Source of the DNA: Unio delphinus
Taxonomy: Eukaryota > Mollusca > Bivalvia > Unionida > Unionidae
Reading direction: 5' to 3'
Assembly: GCA_029339505.1 (NCBI GenBank)
Contig: JAQISU010000097.1
Location: 3,633,001 to 3,697,000, forward strand
DNA length: 64,000 bases
Shown here: positions 10,968 through 20,856 of the stretch, piece by piece
Layout: every line of letters starts with the position of its first letter
Numbering within the stretch: position 1 is the stretch's first letter
The notes under the pieces: generated by a model
Told to the model about the DNA's origin: nothing
Seen by the model: the letters and a program-made list of their open reading frames with translations, nothing else
Databases searched by the model: none
Made by a program: the position numbers and the translations under genes

Positions 10968-13900
10968 GTGGAGGAGTTCGAGAGATTATCGAAAATTACG
11001 CCTTGGAAAAATGCTAAATTCAATCTCGATAGAGTCTCCACTGATCTACCAAAGGGTCTAATAAATGATAGAAGCATGATAGGTAGAATCCGTGATGGTT
11101 GTAATGAATTCAAGCGCGATCGAGCATCTCACTGTTTGTCGACATTTCGAGTTGATGGTAGTGTTGATGATACCATGAGCGACGAAAGAGCAGCAGTGAT
11201 AATCTCACATCTTGACAAGAAAAGTATTTTTTTTAGAGTGAAATTCATTATCCGTTCAGAAACGGAGAATTGGATTATACGAGACAAATTTGAACCCATC
11301 CTGAAAAATAAGAGAACTGTCACTGTGAGTCAGGATTCCAAACCAGGAATTCTGACTGGAATTGACAAACCGTATTACGAGAGATCATATCCTGTAACAG
11401 CGGTTGTTTATGGAATCTATCCGATAAATGATAAACCGAGTATTGAAAAGCTAAAACCAATGAAACTGTCATCGTTGAATTGTGTAGCAGAACGAATAAT
11501 AGAGCATTTTACAAATGCGTTGCGTGGAAACAAATTGACGGATCTAAGACGCAAAAAAATAAATGAATGGGGATTAACAGTGAAGGAGAGCGGAGCAACA
11601 ATTCAAGATATAACCAAATTAGAAACACCATTAAGATTCCCAATAACCGTAATAACGATAATAGGAGAGGTATTACACGAATCGAAATATAAATCAAAAG
11701 GAGCTCCAATCAAAATTATTGACCATAATGAACACGCTTGGACACCTGCGGTAACAATATTTCCGCGGGATAGAACCGTAAAATATCTACCCTCAGAGTT
11801 CTCTGGGGGGAATCTATTTGATTTTATTTACGAGTTACGTAAAAACGATCCTGTGTCAGTGTGGTTACTTCACAGTTTTGAAGACGAAGAGGGTAAATTC
11901 GATCAATTTGTAAGACCCAATGGCAAATTATACCGTAATGAAGCCCTCCACAACGAGATGAAAATACTAGCTAGTGGTTTTTCAACGGATTACGACGAAC
12001 AATTATTAACAAATTGTTTTACAATACCGTCAGTTGCAGCTCATTTCACGAGAACGAGAAATCTATGGAAACCAACACACGCAGAATTTCTTTCAGATAT
12101 CGAATCAAGCTGCATCGAGTACAACCATGGTGGATTATGGAATACAAAATACGACCCTGAAAGTATTATTTCGGTTGATATGATTGCGTGTTATCCAGGG
12201 AGTTTTCTTGGGTTTGGAGAGTGCTCTGAGTACTTCAAAAGATTTGGACATCCCACACATGAGATGACCCGTGTTGCGATTAATGGACCACTGCCTGATT
12301 TTGATCTCACCGGGTTCACTCGTGTGGTATCATTTGAATTGGCTAAAGGACTTCATCCGTGTTGTTATGTTTGGTTTGGTAGACACATCTCTGAAAAAAC
12401 ACTGGATGCCAATAGTGTTATTACGGTATATGATTGATTCTAAAATGTTGATATCGCTGATTGTCAGTGAAGCAATTATATCATATCGGAAACAAGCTGA
12501 AGTCTGGTAACCACAACCCGATAGTCTACATAGTATAATCAGCGAAAACAAAAAAACAATTCCCTGATCTCGACGAAGAATATATCTTGAAATGGTCCAA
12601 AGAAATCTTTGAAGTTAGAAATAAAGACGCAAAATATCTCGGTAGAAGAATAATTGGTAAATTCACATAAGGTGGAAAATACGACCACAAACGATATTCT
12701 TCGAGGCTGATTATAGATGATGCTGAATACGACTTTATAATCGCAGATGTAATATCTAGGGATATATACGTCGATCGTAAAGACGCTTTCTTGTCCGATG
12801 GAACCAAATTGGGTATAATTGTTACTTACACAGATGTAGAAAATCCTCGATACACGTACTTAAGGTCGTCTATGCTGGCTTTTGCTTCTATTAATTTACT
12901 TTCGATGATAAATAGATTTCCTGAATCAGCAGTTATAGTAGCCACTGATTCATTTTATATAGACGTAAAATATAGCGAAGCAGTGGCTGAATTCACTAAT
13001 TCAGACGAGAGTTGGGGATCATGGAGAATTAAAAAGGAAATACTGCCTGATTATTCTAAATCAGCAGATGTTACAATTGAAAACAATTACTTGAAAAATA
13101 ATCAGATATCAAAACTATCTAATGCACCGTCGTATTCCGATCCAATATGTAGACATAAAACCAGTTATTTAAACGGCTGTGGTGGGTCAGGGAAGACGAC
13201 TCCTGCGATTGAATTATTTCGAGAGAAATCAAACATGATTGTTCTAAGACCAACACACAGACTTGCAAGAGAGATGAAACAGCGAGGAATTAATGCTTGC
13301 ACTTATCACAGTTTCTTTCGATGGAAAGGTGACGAATGGACTCCTGATTGAATGGGCGAGAAATTTATTCCTGAAGTCATGATTTGGGATGAGATATGAA
13401 CGGTGTCGTTAGATGTATTACAAAGATTTCTTGATTGGCTATTGCTAGCGAATACAAAAGTGATAATGTGTGGCGATCATGGTCAACCACCACCATTTGT
13501 CGGTTTGTCTCCACATGATTGGCTAAAGAATTTTGTAGACTATTATGAAGAAATTAGTACTGATCATAGAGCACTTGATGAACAATTGCGCGAGTTCAAG
13601 AAACTAATTAGATTGCAACCGGATAGAATCCAATGTGAAATAGCCCGTGAAATAATTTCGGAAACACCATTAAATGATTTTTGGGAAGCGTGGAGACCAA
13701 ACGATTTGATAGTGGCAAGTAGAAAGATAGTCAGAGACACACTTCAGATGAAGTTATTTCACACATACACAAAGACAAATTTGCAACACTTCCAGTGCCG
13801 CTGTGTTATAGACCCAAGGATACACGAAGACAAAATATCGAATTTGATATTCCAGGACAAAGTGAAAAGCAGAATTTAGTGTTAAATGATATTGTGTTAA

Positions 13901-14184
13901 TTGATATCAGTGTTGTAGAAGATGCATTGCGCGCTGATAAATCCCCATGGAAGTTAGGATACGCAGCGACGATACATTCTTCGCAGGGGTTGACTATATC
14001 CAATACAATTGTTTGGATAATAGATAATCACATCGAGTGGTCGAATTTAGTTTATCTTGCGGTATCCAGAGTACTTCGAAGAATTGTTTTAGATTATAAC
14101 GACACTACAATAAGTGATATTGTCAGCGATGATATAATCAGAAAAAAAATATCTGGTTATAAACAGCAGGATAAAAAAAAATAA
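10968..14184 (+). pseudogene. PolB-SF1 helicase fusion, element A, multiple stops and frameshifts
   Basis: Colinear with B's 1206-aa protein. The initiator aligned with B's ATG is a GTG at 10968. The first 489 codons are open and include the LNCVAERIIEHF block, HNEHAW, and polymerase motif A (ISVDMIACYPGSFLG). The frame then shifts near 12420. Stops occur near 12510, 12668, 13349 and 13396 (TGA in the helicase Walker B region, where B has Trp). Motif C appears as VATDSFYI (~12945). Helicase Walker A (NGCGGSGKTT), the MCGDHGQPPPF motif and GYAATIHSSQGLTI are still recognisable. The N-terminal ~27-residue repeats of B are absent, so A shows the single-unit state. Confidence 0.88.
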
Positions 14185-14398
14185 CAGAAAATTTGACATT
14201 GATGCCGAATTTATAATCACACTGAAACAACAACAGAATAATCACTGCGCGAGTTGCAATTGTATATTGCGTTGGTGTTGGTCGGATAAAGATCCTCGCC
14301 AATTAACCATAGACAGAAAAAATAGCAGTATTGGTCATACCAAAGATAATGTGATGCTGACTTGCCTTGAGTGCAACAGACGAAGAGGTGCTAGTTAA
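14173..14398 (+). pseudogene. HNH nuclease-like domain downstream of PolB-helicase, element A
   Basis: In the +1 frame relative to the polymerase-helicase end, after a 9-A run. It encodes a CASCNC zinc knuckle, a DPRQLTIDRK segment and an NVMLTCLECNRRRG second knuckle, matching B 20849-21080. The pattern (CxxC ... TIDR ... N.ML.CxxCN) is that of HNH-type nucleases. Its stop overlaps the 3' end of the convergent integrase. Confidence 0.6.
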
Positions 14399-15334
14399 GA
14401 CCACGCGGCGGTAATTGAGTATCCTCGGCTATCACTTGTAGTTGTTCATGAGTAAATCCTCGCTGAGGAGCAGTTGAATCCAACCTATAGACTGGCGGTC
14501 TACCCGTAAATCGTGCTATGCTAGATATTTTATGTGAGGTGATACTCCACATTGGATCAGTAGCTCTTTTTTTGTCACCTTCGAGCACTCCTGGTTCATA
14601 TAAATATCTAACGGTGGCATTGCCGAGTATCGGTTGTTTTGAAAAATCATTTTGTGGTTTTACGAGTATATACTTTTTTTAATCGCATTGTTAGGTTTCA
14701 TGTTGATTGTTCGAGTAATCTCATTATTCAGCGCGGTAATTACGTCTGGTAATCTCTTAACCCATTCACGAGATCGTTTATCCTGAATAAATTCCTTCGC
14801 GTATTGATATCCAAATAACCGCTCAGCAAGTGTCCGATTAAAGCGTTCAACAATTGCCTGATCGCGATGTAATGCAGTATGTCCTCGTCTGATGGTGACA
14901 TTATGATGCTTCATTGTTGATAACACTGCACCCTGAAATTCCTTGCCAGGATCAACTTGTAATAGATTTGGCCAGTGCAGAGGACCCCTTCGATAAATCC
15001 TTTCAAACGCAGAAGCTACTTCAGTTGATGATTTTGTCTTTAGCGGTTGTGCTTGTTTGTATCGACTCGCAACATCAACTACGGTTAGCGCATACTTGTA
15101 AACACCATCATGCGGCAGAAATAATATATCAGCATGATGAACATCGCTAGGGACGCTGACATCAAAATGAGAGAAGTTAATTTGTTTAGGTGGTGGTAGA
15201 TAAATTTGCCATATCGCCTGTTTGGATAACCAATCCGCTGCAGTTGTATTTTTCACCTTTGCGGCACTAGCGAGTTTACTGATTGCTGCTTTACCTCTCC
15301 AGTATCCTCTTGGAGAATAATAAATAGATTCCAT
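14391..15334 (-). pseudogene. Retroviral-type integrase, element A, broken near the C-terminus
   Basis: Starts MESIYYSPRGYWRGKAAI and keeps the whole catalytic core: HHADILFLPHD (first Asp), LQVDPGKEFQG (second Asp) and QAIVERFNRT (Glu). The frame breaks near 14660-14680, just after 'MKPNNAIKKS'. The C-terminal SH3-like region (DPMWSITSHKISSI...GRPPVYRLDSTAPQRGF) continues in a second frame to 14391. It ends convergently with, and overlaps, the HNH domain. Confidence 0.88.
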
Positions 15335-15341
15335 GATGTTA

Positions 15342-15864
15342 TTAATTACCAGCACCCAACATCAATTTACTTTTCATCGCCGATTTTATCAACCATGAAG
15401 CCAATTTTTCTTTGATGGATTTATCAGTGATAGAATTCAACGTATGAATCAATTTTTTTATCTGCGATATGTCTCTGTTGCTGATTACTTCTTTTATAAG
15501 CAACATCATGAACATGACACCCCTTCTCAATAGCGTTTATTGGATACTCACCGGGTGGGGCTGGTTTTGATCATCGAGTCTGATATCAAGTCTTGTCCCG
15601 GGTCCACAATAACTATACCCTGGAAGGTGTTTTTCTCCCGGATATTTTGGCCATGGTGTTCCTGGTAATTTTACTAACTTGTCTGCAATATCACCTCCTC
15701 GTTTTTTTAAAATCATCTGCAGATTTCATAGAAACAAATCTAAATTTTTTGGTACCACATTGTACACACTTACCAGTAAGTGCTGATTTGTTATTTCTGG
15801 TTGTAATCGTCGTCAATTCGTTTGTGCTAGTACGCTTCTTACATTTCACACAATATAGATCTAT
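15342..15864 (-). pseudogene. Zn-ribbon/phospholipase A2-like protein, element A
   Basis: Counterpart of B 19389-19907. The position of B's ATG is ATA here (15862-15864), so the start is lost. A two-base length change after the GPGTRLDIRL calcium-loop segment (near 15560) moves the His-Asp active-site segment (C.VHDVAY) into another frame. The C-terminal 'SAMKSKLMLGAGN' is identical to B. Confidence 0.75.
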
Positions 15865-15881
15865 AATTTATTTATAATAAC

Positions 15882-16543
15882 ATGAATGTAATTGATTTTT
15901 CGGCGACACAAACACAAGAACCAGTTAAGCATCATGCAGTGCTACAAATTATATTCGTATGATTATAATCGGACCATCTGGAAGTAGCAAGACGCAACTG
16001 CTACTAAATTTAATAATGCGATGGATGAAATGGGATAAGCTATATTTGGTTGCTCCTAGTGTTGACGATCAGCGATGTTACGAGGTGTTAAAGGATTTTA
16101 ACGAGAAAGCAAAATTGGAAATCGGTGAGGATATTATTGAGTTTATAACCGATATAGAGGAAGCACCGTGTGTTGATTCTCTTGATAGAAGTATTAACAA
16201 TTTAGTCGTATATGATGATGTGATGTTAGATAGACAAGAAAACCCTGCCAGGATATTTTCCAGAGGTAGGCATAAAAATACCGATGTGATATATGTTACT
16301 CAGCAATATACACAAATACCAAAAGTGATCAGGGAAAACTGTAATATTCTTGCGGTATTTAATGGAGTTGACATTCATACGCTACAAAATATTTGGCAAA
16401 CTTGGTGCGGCGGTGATATGGATTATAATCTCTTTAGAAATTTCTTTAGTCACGCTCAGTCAATCCCACATGGATTTGTAACGATAAATTTGCATGATCC
16501 AAGATCAAGATATCGTGTCGGACTTGATCAAATATTCGGTTGA
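15882..16543 (+). pseudogene. Packaging ATPase, element A, one early frameshift
   Basis: Starts MNVIDFSATQTQEPVKHHA (cf. B). One base is missing relative to B near 15945, just ahead of the P-loop. From 15959 it is open to the stop with IIIGPSGSSKT (Walker A; B has GPSGSGKT), NLVVYDDVMLD (Walker B) and DVIYVTQQYTQIP. FtsK/HerA-type A32-like genome-packaging ATPase. The start codon is only 17 bp from that of the divergent PLA2-like gene. Confidence 0.85.
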
Positions 16544-16575
16544 AATCCTAAAAGGATTTTCATCGTAAAAAAGAT
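16544..16575 (+). terminator. Palindrome after ATPase stop, element A (candidate terminator)
   Basis: GAAATCCTAAAAGGATTTTC just after the ATPase stop can form a short hairpin (AAATCC/GGATTT). It sits at the inner edge of the right TIR. A termination or processing role is inferred. Confidence 0.3.
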
Positions 16576-16759
16576 TTTTACCCCCATAGCAGCAGGAAGG
16601 GTGCGACAACGACTTTTTGTCCCCAAAAGAAACTTTTTTTATGATTTTGGAGGAAGCCATGGTTTACCTAATAGACGCTTTTTACGATTTTGGAGGAAGC
16701 CTTGGTTTGTCAAATAGACGCTTCTATTAAAGGTTGTCCGATTCGCCCTCCCTGCTGCT
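16552..16759. repeat. Right terminal inverted repeat of element A
   Basis: Inverted copy of 1548-1755 with scattered mismatches, ending CGCCCTCCCTGCTGCT (16744-16759). An inverted near-copy of the tip (AGCAGCAGGAAGGGTG) lies inside at 16588-16603. Confidence 0.88.
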
Positions 16760-16764
16760 GTTGG
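16760..16764. repeat. Target-site duplication, right of element A
   Basis: GTTGG, identical to 1543-1547. Confidence 0.8.
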
Positions 16765-16804
16765 TGATTAGGAGGTCGCAGTAGGAGGAGTCTGTTGTTG
16801 CATA

Positions 16805-17315
16805 TCTCGACGCTATTATTGTCACTGATAATGTCTGGTGATTTTCGCCACCGCTAGCACTAAAGTCACCAAGGATGATGAGCTTGTCTGCCTTCGGTAC
16901 TTCTGCAATGATAAAGATTCCAAGTCTTCATAACATAAGTCGTGTTCTCCACTGGGATGGTGGGTGAATAGGCGCTTATGATAGTTGCAGGTCTTTTTCC
17001 AGAGAGAGCGGGAGTCTGTCATTCAAGTTCTTTGGCAGTTTTGTGAGCGCGAAGACTAGCTCTGATCTGATTACAATCCCAATTCACGTCACACTTTTTT
17101 GTGCTTCGGCCACTCCAAAAAAGAAGTGTATCTAGACCCGGGTTGGTGACTTGTCCTTCCTCATCTATTTCAGTTTCACTCAGGGCTGCTATCTTGATGT
17201 TGAATATGACCAGTTATCTAACAACTTGAGCTGTTTTTCTCTGTGTTCCATCTACTGATGTACTGACCATTAGTGTGCGCATGTTCCAGGAATGGCAAGT
17301 TGCTTTAGGTTGTTA
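16805..17315 (-). pseudogene. Non-LTR retrotransposon endonuclease remnant
   Basis: On the minus strand, reading from about 17300, fragments of an AP-endonuclease-like domain are recognisable across frameshifts: 'ATWNMRTLM', 'IAALSETEIDEEGQV', 'LFWSGRSTK' and 'SAYSPT.P'. This is the EN domain of a LINE; the RT part is not present here. Confidence 0.6.
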
Positions 17316-17829
17316 AGTTTTGTTAGGTTTTCGACTGATAATGTGGGATCTGCGTTAGCCGAGGTGTGCTGACCAGGGTTAAGGGGAAGCAGGCAATGTT
17401 CGTATTCTAGCTCATTTCGCATGCTACGGAGGTGAGCAGTGTTATCCCAAAAAATGGACTACTTAGTCAATGAGGAGGCGGGTGGTTACCGAGTTCCACT
17501 GCAGCTTCAATCCAGTGAAAGAGACCCTATATACAGAACCACCTGTGTAAAGGTCCCTAGCGACAGGTCCCGGTGCTATTTTGTTACTCGTATATAGCTA
17601 CAGGACGTGAAGGTATCTGATGATGGTGGAAGGTCAGGAACTGTGAAAGAGATATGTTATCATGATGCCAAATACTTTAAAAACGGAACGTTTAATCGTA
17701 AGTATGGCTTATATTTTTATAGTCAGAGGTTTTTTTTTTTCTGATATTTCTTACCTATTATTTTATATTTCTTCCATTTATCTTGTGGTGTGGTCAGCGA
17801 TAATTGTGTATCATACAGTTGATGGAATT
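17316..17829. other. Spacer between elements, no gene seen
   Basis: Host-type DNA with no recognisable motif, lying between the LINE remnant and a SINE copy. Confidence 0.5.
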
Positions 17830-17978
17830 GCCGCTTACCACCGGGCCTTGCAAACATAATCGTTCTCGTGGGCCAGTGGTTCTTTCCAGAGATTTTCCCG
17901 GGTTCTTCCACCATCATTAATACTGGCCGCCATGTATAGCCTATTCGGAGCTGAAAAATGGCGTTAAACCCAACAACA
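17830..17978 (+). repeat. SINE-like dispersed repeat, copy 1
   Basis: The stretch with 'gattttcccgggttcttcc' and 'tagcctattcggagctgaaaaatggcgtt' has an inverted-orientation relative at 37577-37812, with matching blocks throughout. The tRNA-like head seen in the other copy is missing or degenerate here. Confidence 0.6.
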
Positions 17979-18095
17979 ACACACATAATCGGCCTTTCTT
18001 TGAGTCCAATTTGCAAGAAACTGATAGTAAGATGACATATCTTCTCAAAAATTGCGAGCATAACAGAAGGAACTTTATTTGCATTTAGCCGACTG

Positions 18096-18098
<3 letters not shown>

Positions 18099-18142
<44 letters not shown>
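18099..18142. repeat. (TA)n microsatellite
   Basis: Uninterrupted AT dinucleotide tract. Confidence 0.95.
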
Positions 18143-18145
<3 letters not shown>

Positions 18146-18440
18146 CTGCATTTGTATAAAGATCAATCATGATATTAAGTAAGTATATAACACATTAATG
18201 TATGACCTGTGAAATAAACTTTTCAATCCCAGATTCTTAACCTCAGCAAAGCATGGGTTATAGCCCGGTCAGTTTTCCTAAAGTATTAGATTACGGCCGG
18301 AGGACATGTGAAGACCAAGTGCGGAGTTCTCTGCTTTACCCCTCGGATCAAATGAGCTGATAATCATGTTTGATAACACTAATCAAGTTATTCTTACTTC
18401 TAATAATACACGCCGTATCCTTATCTCATCGTGTTAATTT

Positions 18441-18445
18441 GATTG
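18441..18445. repeat. Target-site duplication, left of element B
   Basis: GATTG, repeated at 33733-33737. As in element A the preceding base is T, and the right terminus ends in T, so a 6-bp duplication (TGATTG) is equally possible. Confidence 0.85.
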
Positions 18446-18735
18446 AGCAGCAGAGAGGGTGAACAGACCACGTTTTCAAGCAAAAATAAGGCTTCCAGAT
18501 CACGTTTTCGAACAAAATATGGCCTATAGATAACGTTTTCGAACAAAATATCAGGTTTCCAACAAATCTCATTTAACCAAAAAAAAAGTCTCCATTTTTG
18601 CAAAAACGGAGATTTTACGATTTTTTAATCAATTTTGCTCGCAACGATGTGGTCATCCACCCTCTCTGCTGCTAAAGTTTTCAGTTCTGGGTTAATAATT
18701 CTTTTACGATTTTAACCGAATATTTGATCAAGTCC
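18446..18735. repeat. Left terminal inverted repeat of element B
   Basis: Begins AGCAGCAGAGAGGGTG. It contains three ~31-bp direct repeats starting 'cgttttc(a/g)a(g/a)caaaat' (18471-18570) and, at 18658-18673, an exact inverted copy of the 16-bp tip. The inner end extends into the last codons of the ATPase gene. Confidence 0.92.
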
Positions 18736-19371
18736 GATACGATATCGTGTCCGAGGATCATGCAAATTTATTGTTGCGAATCCGTGCGGAGTCGACTGAG
18801 CATGACTAAAGAAATCTCGAAATTGATTGAAGTCCATATCAGAACACCATGTCTGCCAAATATTTCTAAGAGTATGAGTATCAACTCCGTTGAATACAGA
18901 AAGAATATTGCAGTTATCTCTGATGACTTTTGGAACCTGAGTGTAGCGTTGAGTGACATATATCACGTCAGTGTTTTTGTGACGCCCACGGGAAAATATT
19001 CTAGCAGGATTTTTTTGTTTATCCAACATTATATCGTCGTATACGACTAAATTGATAATATCTCCATCAATATCATCAATACTCGGTGCTTCATCGATAT
19101 CGGTTATAAAATCAATGGCGTTCTCACCCTTAATTTCTGATGCATTCTCGTTAAAATCCTTTAACACTTCATAACATCGTTGATCATCTACGCTAGAGGC
19201 AATTAAATACAACTTATCCCACTTCATCCATCTCATTATTAAATTGAGCAACAATTGCGTTTTACCGGATCCAGATGGCCCGATTATAATCATCCGGATA
19301 GAGTTTGGTAGCGCTGCATGATGCTTAATTGGTTCTCTTGTTTTAGTCGCTGAAAAATCAATTATATCCAT
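18712..19371 (-). CDS. A32-like genome packaging ATPase
   Basis: 219 aa. FtsK/HerA-superfamily ATPase expected to pump viral DNA into capsids. Walker A GPSGSGKT at residues 31-38, Walker B LVVYDD at ~108-113, and a polar motif VIYVTQRYTQ at ~137-146 typical of this family. The start is taken at MDIIDFSATKT (19371), conserved in element A, rather than a Met four codons upstream. The start codon lies 17 bp from that of the divergent PLA2-like gene, so promoter elements must overlap the two 5' regions. The final residues GLDQIFG lie inside the left TIR, and a copy of these codons therefore also sits in the right TIR. Length and motifs fit Polinton ATPases. Confidence 0.92.
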   Translation of the reverse strand: MDIIDFSATKTREPIKHHAALPNSIRMIIIGPSGSGKTQLLLNLIMRWMKWDKLYLIASSVDDQRCYEVLKDFNENASEIKGENAIDFITDIDEAPSIDDIDGDIINLVVYDDIMLDKQKNPARIFSRGRHKNTDVIYVTQRYTQVPKVIRDNCNILSVFNGVDTHTLRNIWQTWCSDMDFNQFRDFFSHAQSTPHGFATINLHDPRTRYRIGLDQIFG

Positions 19372-19388
19372 ATTTCTATACATAAATT
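19372..19388. promoter_or_regulatory. 17-bp divergent intergenic gap (ATPase / PLA2-like)
   Basis: Only 17 bp separate the two outward-facing start codons. The same spacing is present in element A (15865-15881). Any bidirectional promoter must extend into the coding starts; the AT-rich 'catatttctatacataaat' sequence spans the gap. Confidence 0.35.
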
Positions 19389-19907
19389 ATGGATCTATAT
19401 TGTGTGAAGTGTAAAACGCGTACTGGCACAGATGACGTGACAACGATTACAACTAAAAATAACCGATCAGCGCTTTCTGGTAAATGCGTGCAATGTGGTA
19501 CAAAAAAAATTAGATTTGTGTCTATGAGATCTGATTTAAAAAAAAAACGAGGAGGTGATATCGCAGCCAAATTGGCAAAGCTCCCTGGAACCCCATGGGC
19601 AAAGTACCCCGGAGAAAAGCACCTCCCAGGATATAGCTACTGTGGACCGGGAACCAGACTTGATATCAGACTCAATAATCAAAATCAACCCAACCCCGGT
19701 GAAGAACCAATAAACGCCATTGATAAGGCCTGTCACCTTCATGATGTTGCTTATAAAAGCAGCAATCTGCAGCATAGGCATCTCGCAGATGTGAAATTAA
19801 TTCATGCGTTAAATGCTATTCCTGATAAATCCTTCAAAGAAAAATTGTCTTCATTTTTGATAAAATCGGCTATGAAAAGTAAATTGATGTTAGGTGCTGG
19901 TAATTAA
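19389..19907 (+). CDS. Zn-ribbon fused to phospholipase A2-like domain
   Basis: 172 aa. The N-terminal zinc ribbon has CxxC pairs at residues 5-8 and 33-36. A basic linker (KKKRGG) follows, then a PLA2-like domain with the calcium-loop YCGPGT (84-89) and the active-site helix DKACHLHDVAY (112-122), including the His-Asp dyad. Secreted PLA2 and parvovirus VP1u use the same motifs; in parvoviruses the enzyme opens endosomal membranes during entry, so a similar membrane-breaching role is inferred here. PLA2-like proteins are reported in adintoviruses. The C-terminus ends SKLMLGAGN and overlaps the region just before the integrase start (4 bp between stop and ATG). In element A the start codon and frame are lost. 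Confidence 0.82.
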   Translation: MDLYCVKCKTRTGTDDVTTITTKNNRSALSGKCVQCGTKKIRFVSMRSDLKKKRGGDIAAKLAKLPGTPWAKYPGEKHLPGYSYCGPGTRLDIRLNNQNQPNPGEEPINAIDKACHLHDVAYKSSNLQHRHLADVKLIHALNAIPDKSFKEKLSSFLIKSAMKSKLMLGAGN

Positions 19908-19911
19908 TAAT

Positions 19912-20856
19912 ATGGAATCAATTTATTATTCCCCAAGAGGATACTGGAGGGGTAAATCAGCAGTCCATAAACTCGCTAGCGCTGCAAAAGTGAAAAAAAC
20001 CACTGCGGCTAATTGGTTATCCAAACAGGCACTATGGCAAATTTATCTACCACCGCCTAAACAAATTCAATTCTCGCATTTTGATGTGACCGCTCCTAAT
20101 GAAGTTCATCAGGCTGATATATTATTTCTGCCACATGATCGTGGTTACAAATACGCTTTAACCGTAGTTGATATTGCAAGTCGATACAAAGAAGCAGAAC
20201 CGTTAAAAACAAAATCAGCCACTGAAGTCGCTTCTGCATTTGAAAGGATTTATCGACGAGGTCCTCTGCACTGGCCAAATCTATTGCAGGTTGATCCTGG
20301 CAAGGAATTTCAGGGTGCAGTGTTATCTACAATGAAACATCATAATGTCACCATACGACGAGGGCATACTGCGCTACATCGCGATCAGGCCATTGTAGAA
20401 CGATTTAATCGGACGATTGCTGAGCGGTTATTTGGATATCAATACGCAAAAAAATTCATTCAAGAAAAGCGATCCCGTGAATGGGTTAAAAGATTACCAT
20501 CTGTGATTACTGCACTGAATAACGAGATTACTAGAACAATCAACATGAAACCTATCAACGCGATTAAAAAGAAGTCAATACCCGTACAACCACAAAAAGA
20601 TTTCAAAGAACCAATTCTTGGTAGTAGTGTCATTGTGAGGTACTTATACGAACCAGGAGAGCTTGAAGGGGGTAGAAAAAGGGCTACTGATCCTATTTGG
20701 AGCGTCACTACGCATAAGATATCTAGTATAACACGATCAACTGGTAGACCTCCAGTTTATAAACTGGATTCAACTGCCCCTCAGCGGGGTTTTGCTCGAC
20801 AACAACTACAAGTGATTCCCGAGGATACTCAATTGCCACCGCATGGTCTTAACTAG
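19912..20856 (+). CDS. Retroviral-type DDE integrase
   Basis: 314 aa. The catalytic triad is D69 (HQADILFLP), D128 (LQVDPGKEF) and E163 (AIVERFNRT), with 34 residues between the last two, as in retroviral and Polinton integrases. The N-terminal YYSPRGYWRGK...WLSKQALWQIYLPPP is characteristic of Polinton integrases, and the C-terminal region (GSSVIVRYLYEPG...YKLDSTAPQRGF) resembles the SH3-like DNA-binding end. It should cut and join the AGCAG-type TIR ends and produce the observed 5-6-bp target duplications. The start is set at MESIYY (conserved in A). The stop TAG overlaps the stop of the convergent HNH frame (TTAACTAG, 20849-20856). Confidence 0.94.
   Translation: MESIYYSPRGYWRGKSAVHKLASAAKVKKTTAANWLSKQALWQIYLPPPKQIQFSHFDVTAPNEVHQADILFLPHDRGYKYALTVVDIASRYKEAEPLKTKSATEVASAFERIYRRGPLHWPNLLQVDPGKEFQGAVLSTMKHHNVTIRRGHTALHRDQAIVERFNRTIAERLFGYQYAKKFIQEKRSREWVKRLPSVITALNNEITRTINMKPINAIKKKSIPVQPQKDFKEPILGSSVIVRYLYEPGELEGGRKRATDPIWSVTTHKISSITRSTGRPPVYKLDSTAPQRGFARQQLQVIPEDTQLPPHGLN

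Larger units (their letters stand above)
1548..16759 (-). mobile_element. Element A: decayed Polinton/Maverick-like endogenous virus, 15.2 kb
   Basis: The element is bounded by TIRs (1548-1755 and 16552-16759) and flanked by GTTGG on both sides (1543-1547, 16760-16764). Its gene content matches element B in mirror image: ATPase, Zn-ribbon/PLA2, integrase, PolB-helicase-HNH, Cys-rich protein, HNH remnant, unknown genes, core-like protein, major capsid, pX-like, protease, fibre-like, membrane protein and penton-like. Nearly every gene has at least one frameshift, nonsense codon or lost start, so this copy cannot be autonomous as written. About 0.9 kb of extra sequence including a TA microsatellite lies between the HNH remnant and the next gene (about 9437-10330). 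The different target duplication and diverged sequence show that it is a separate insertion from B. The retroviral-type integrase, DJR capsid, adenain-like protease, A32-like ATPase and PolB together define the Polinton/Maverick-adintovirus group. Confidence 0.93.

Noticed and set aside
19912..20856. Retrovirus or LTR retrotransposon, because of the DDE integrase
   Set aside because: No reverse transcriptase, gag or LTRs; neighbours are PolB, DJR capsid, ATPase and adenain-like protease, the Polinton set.
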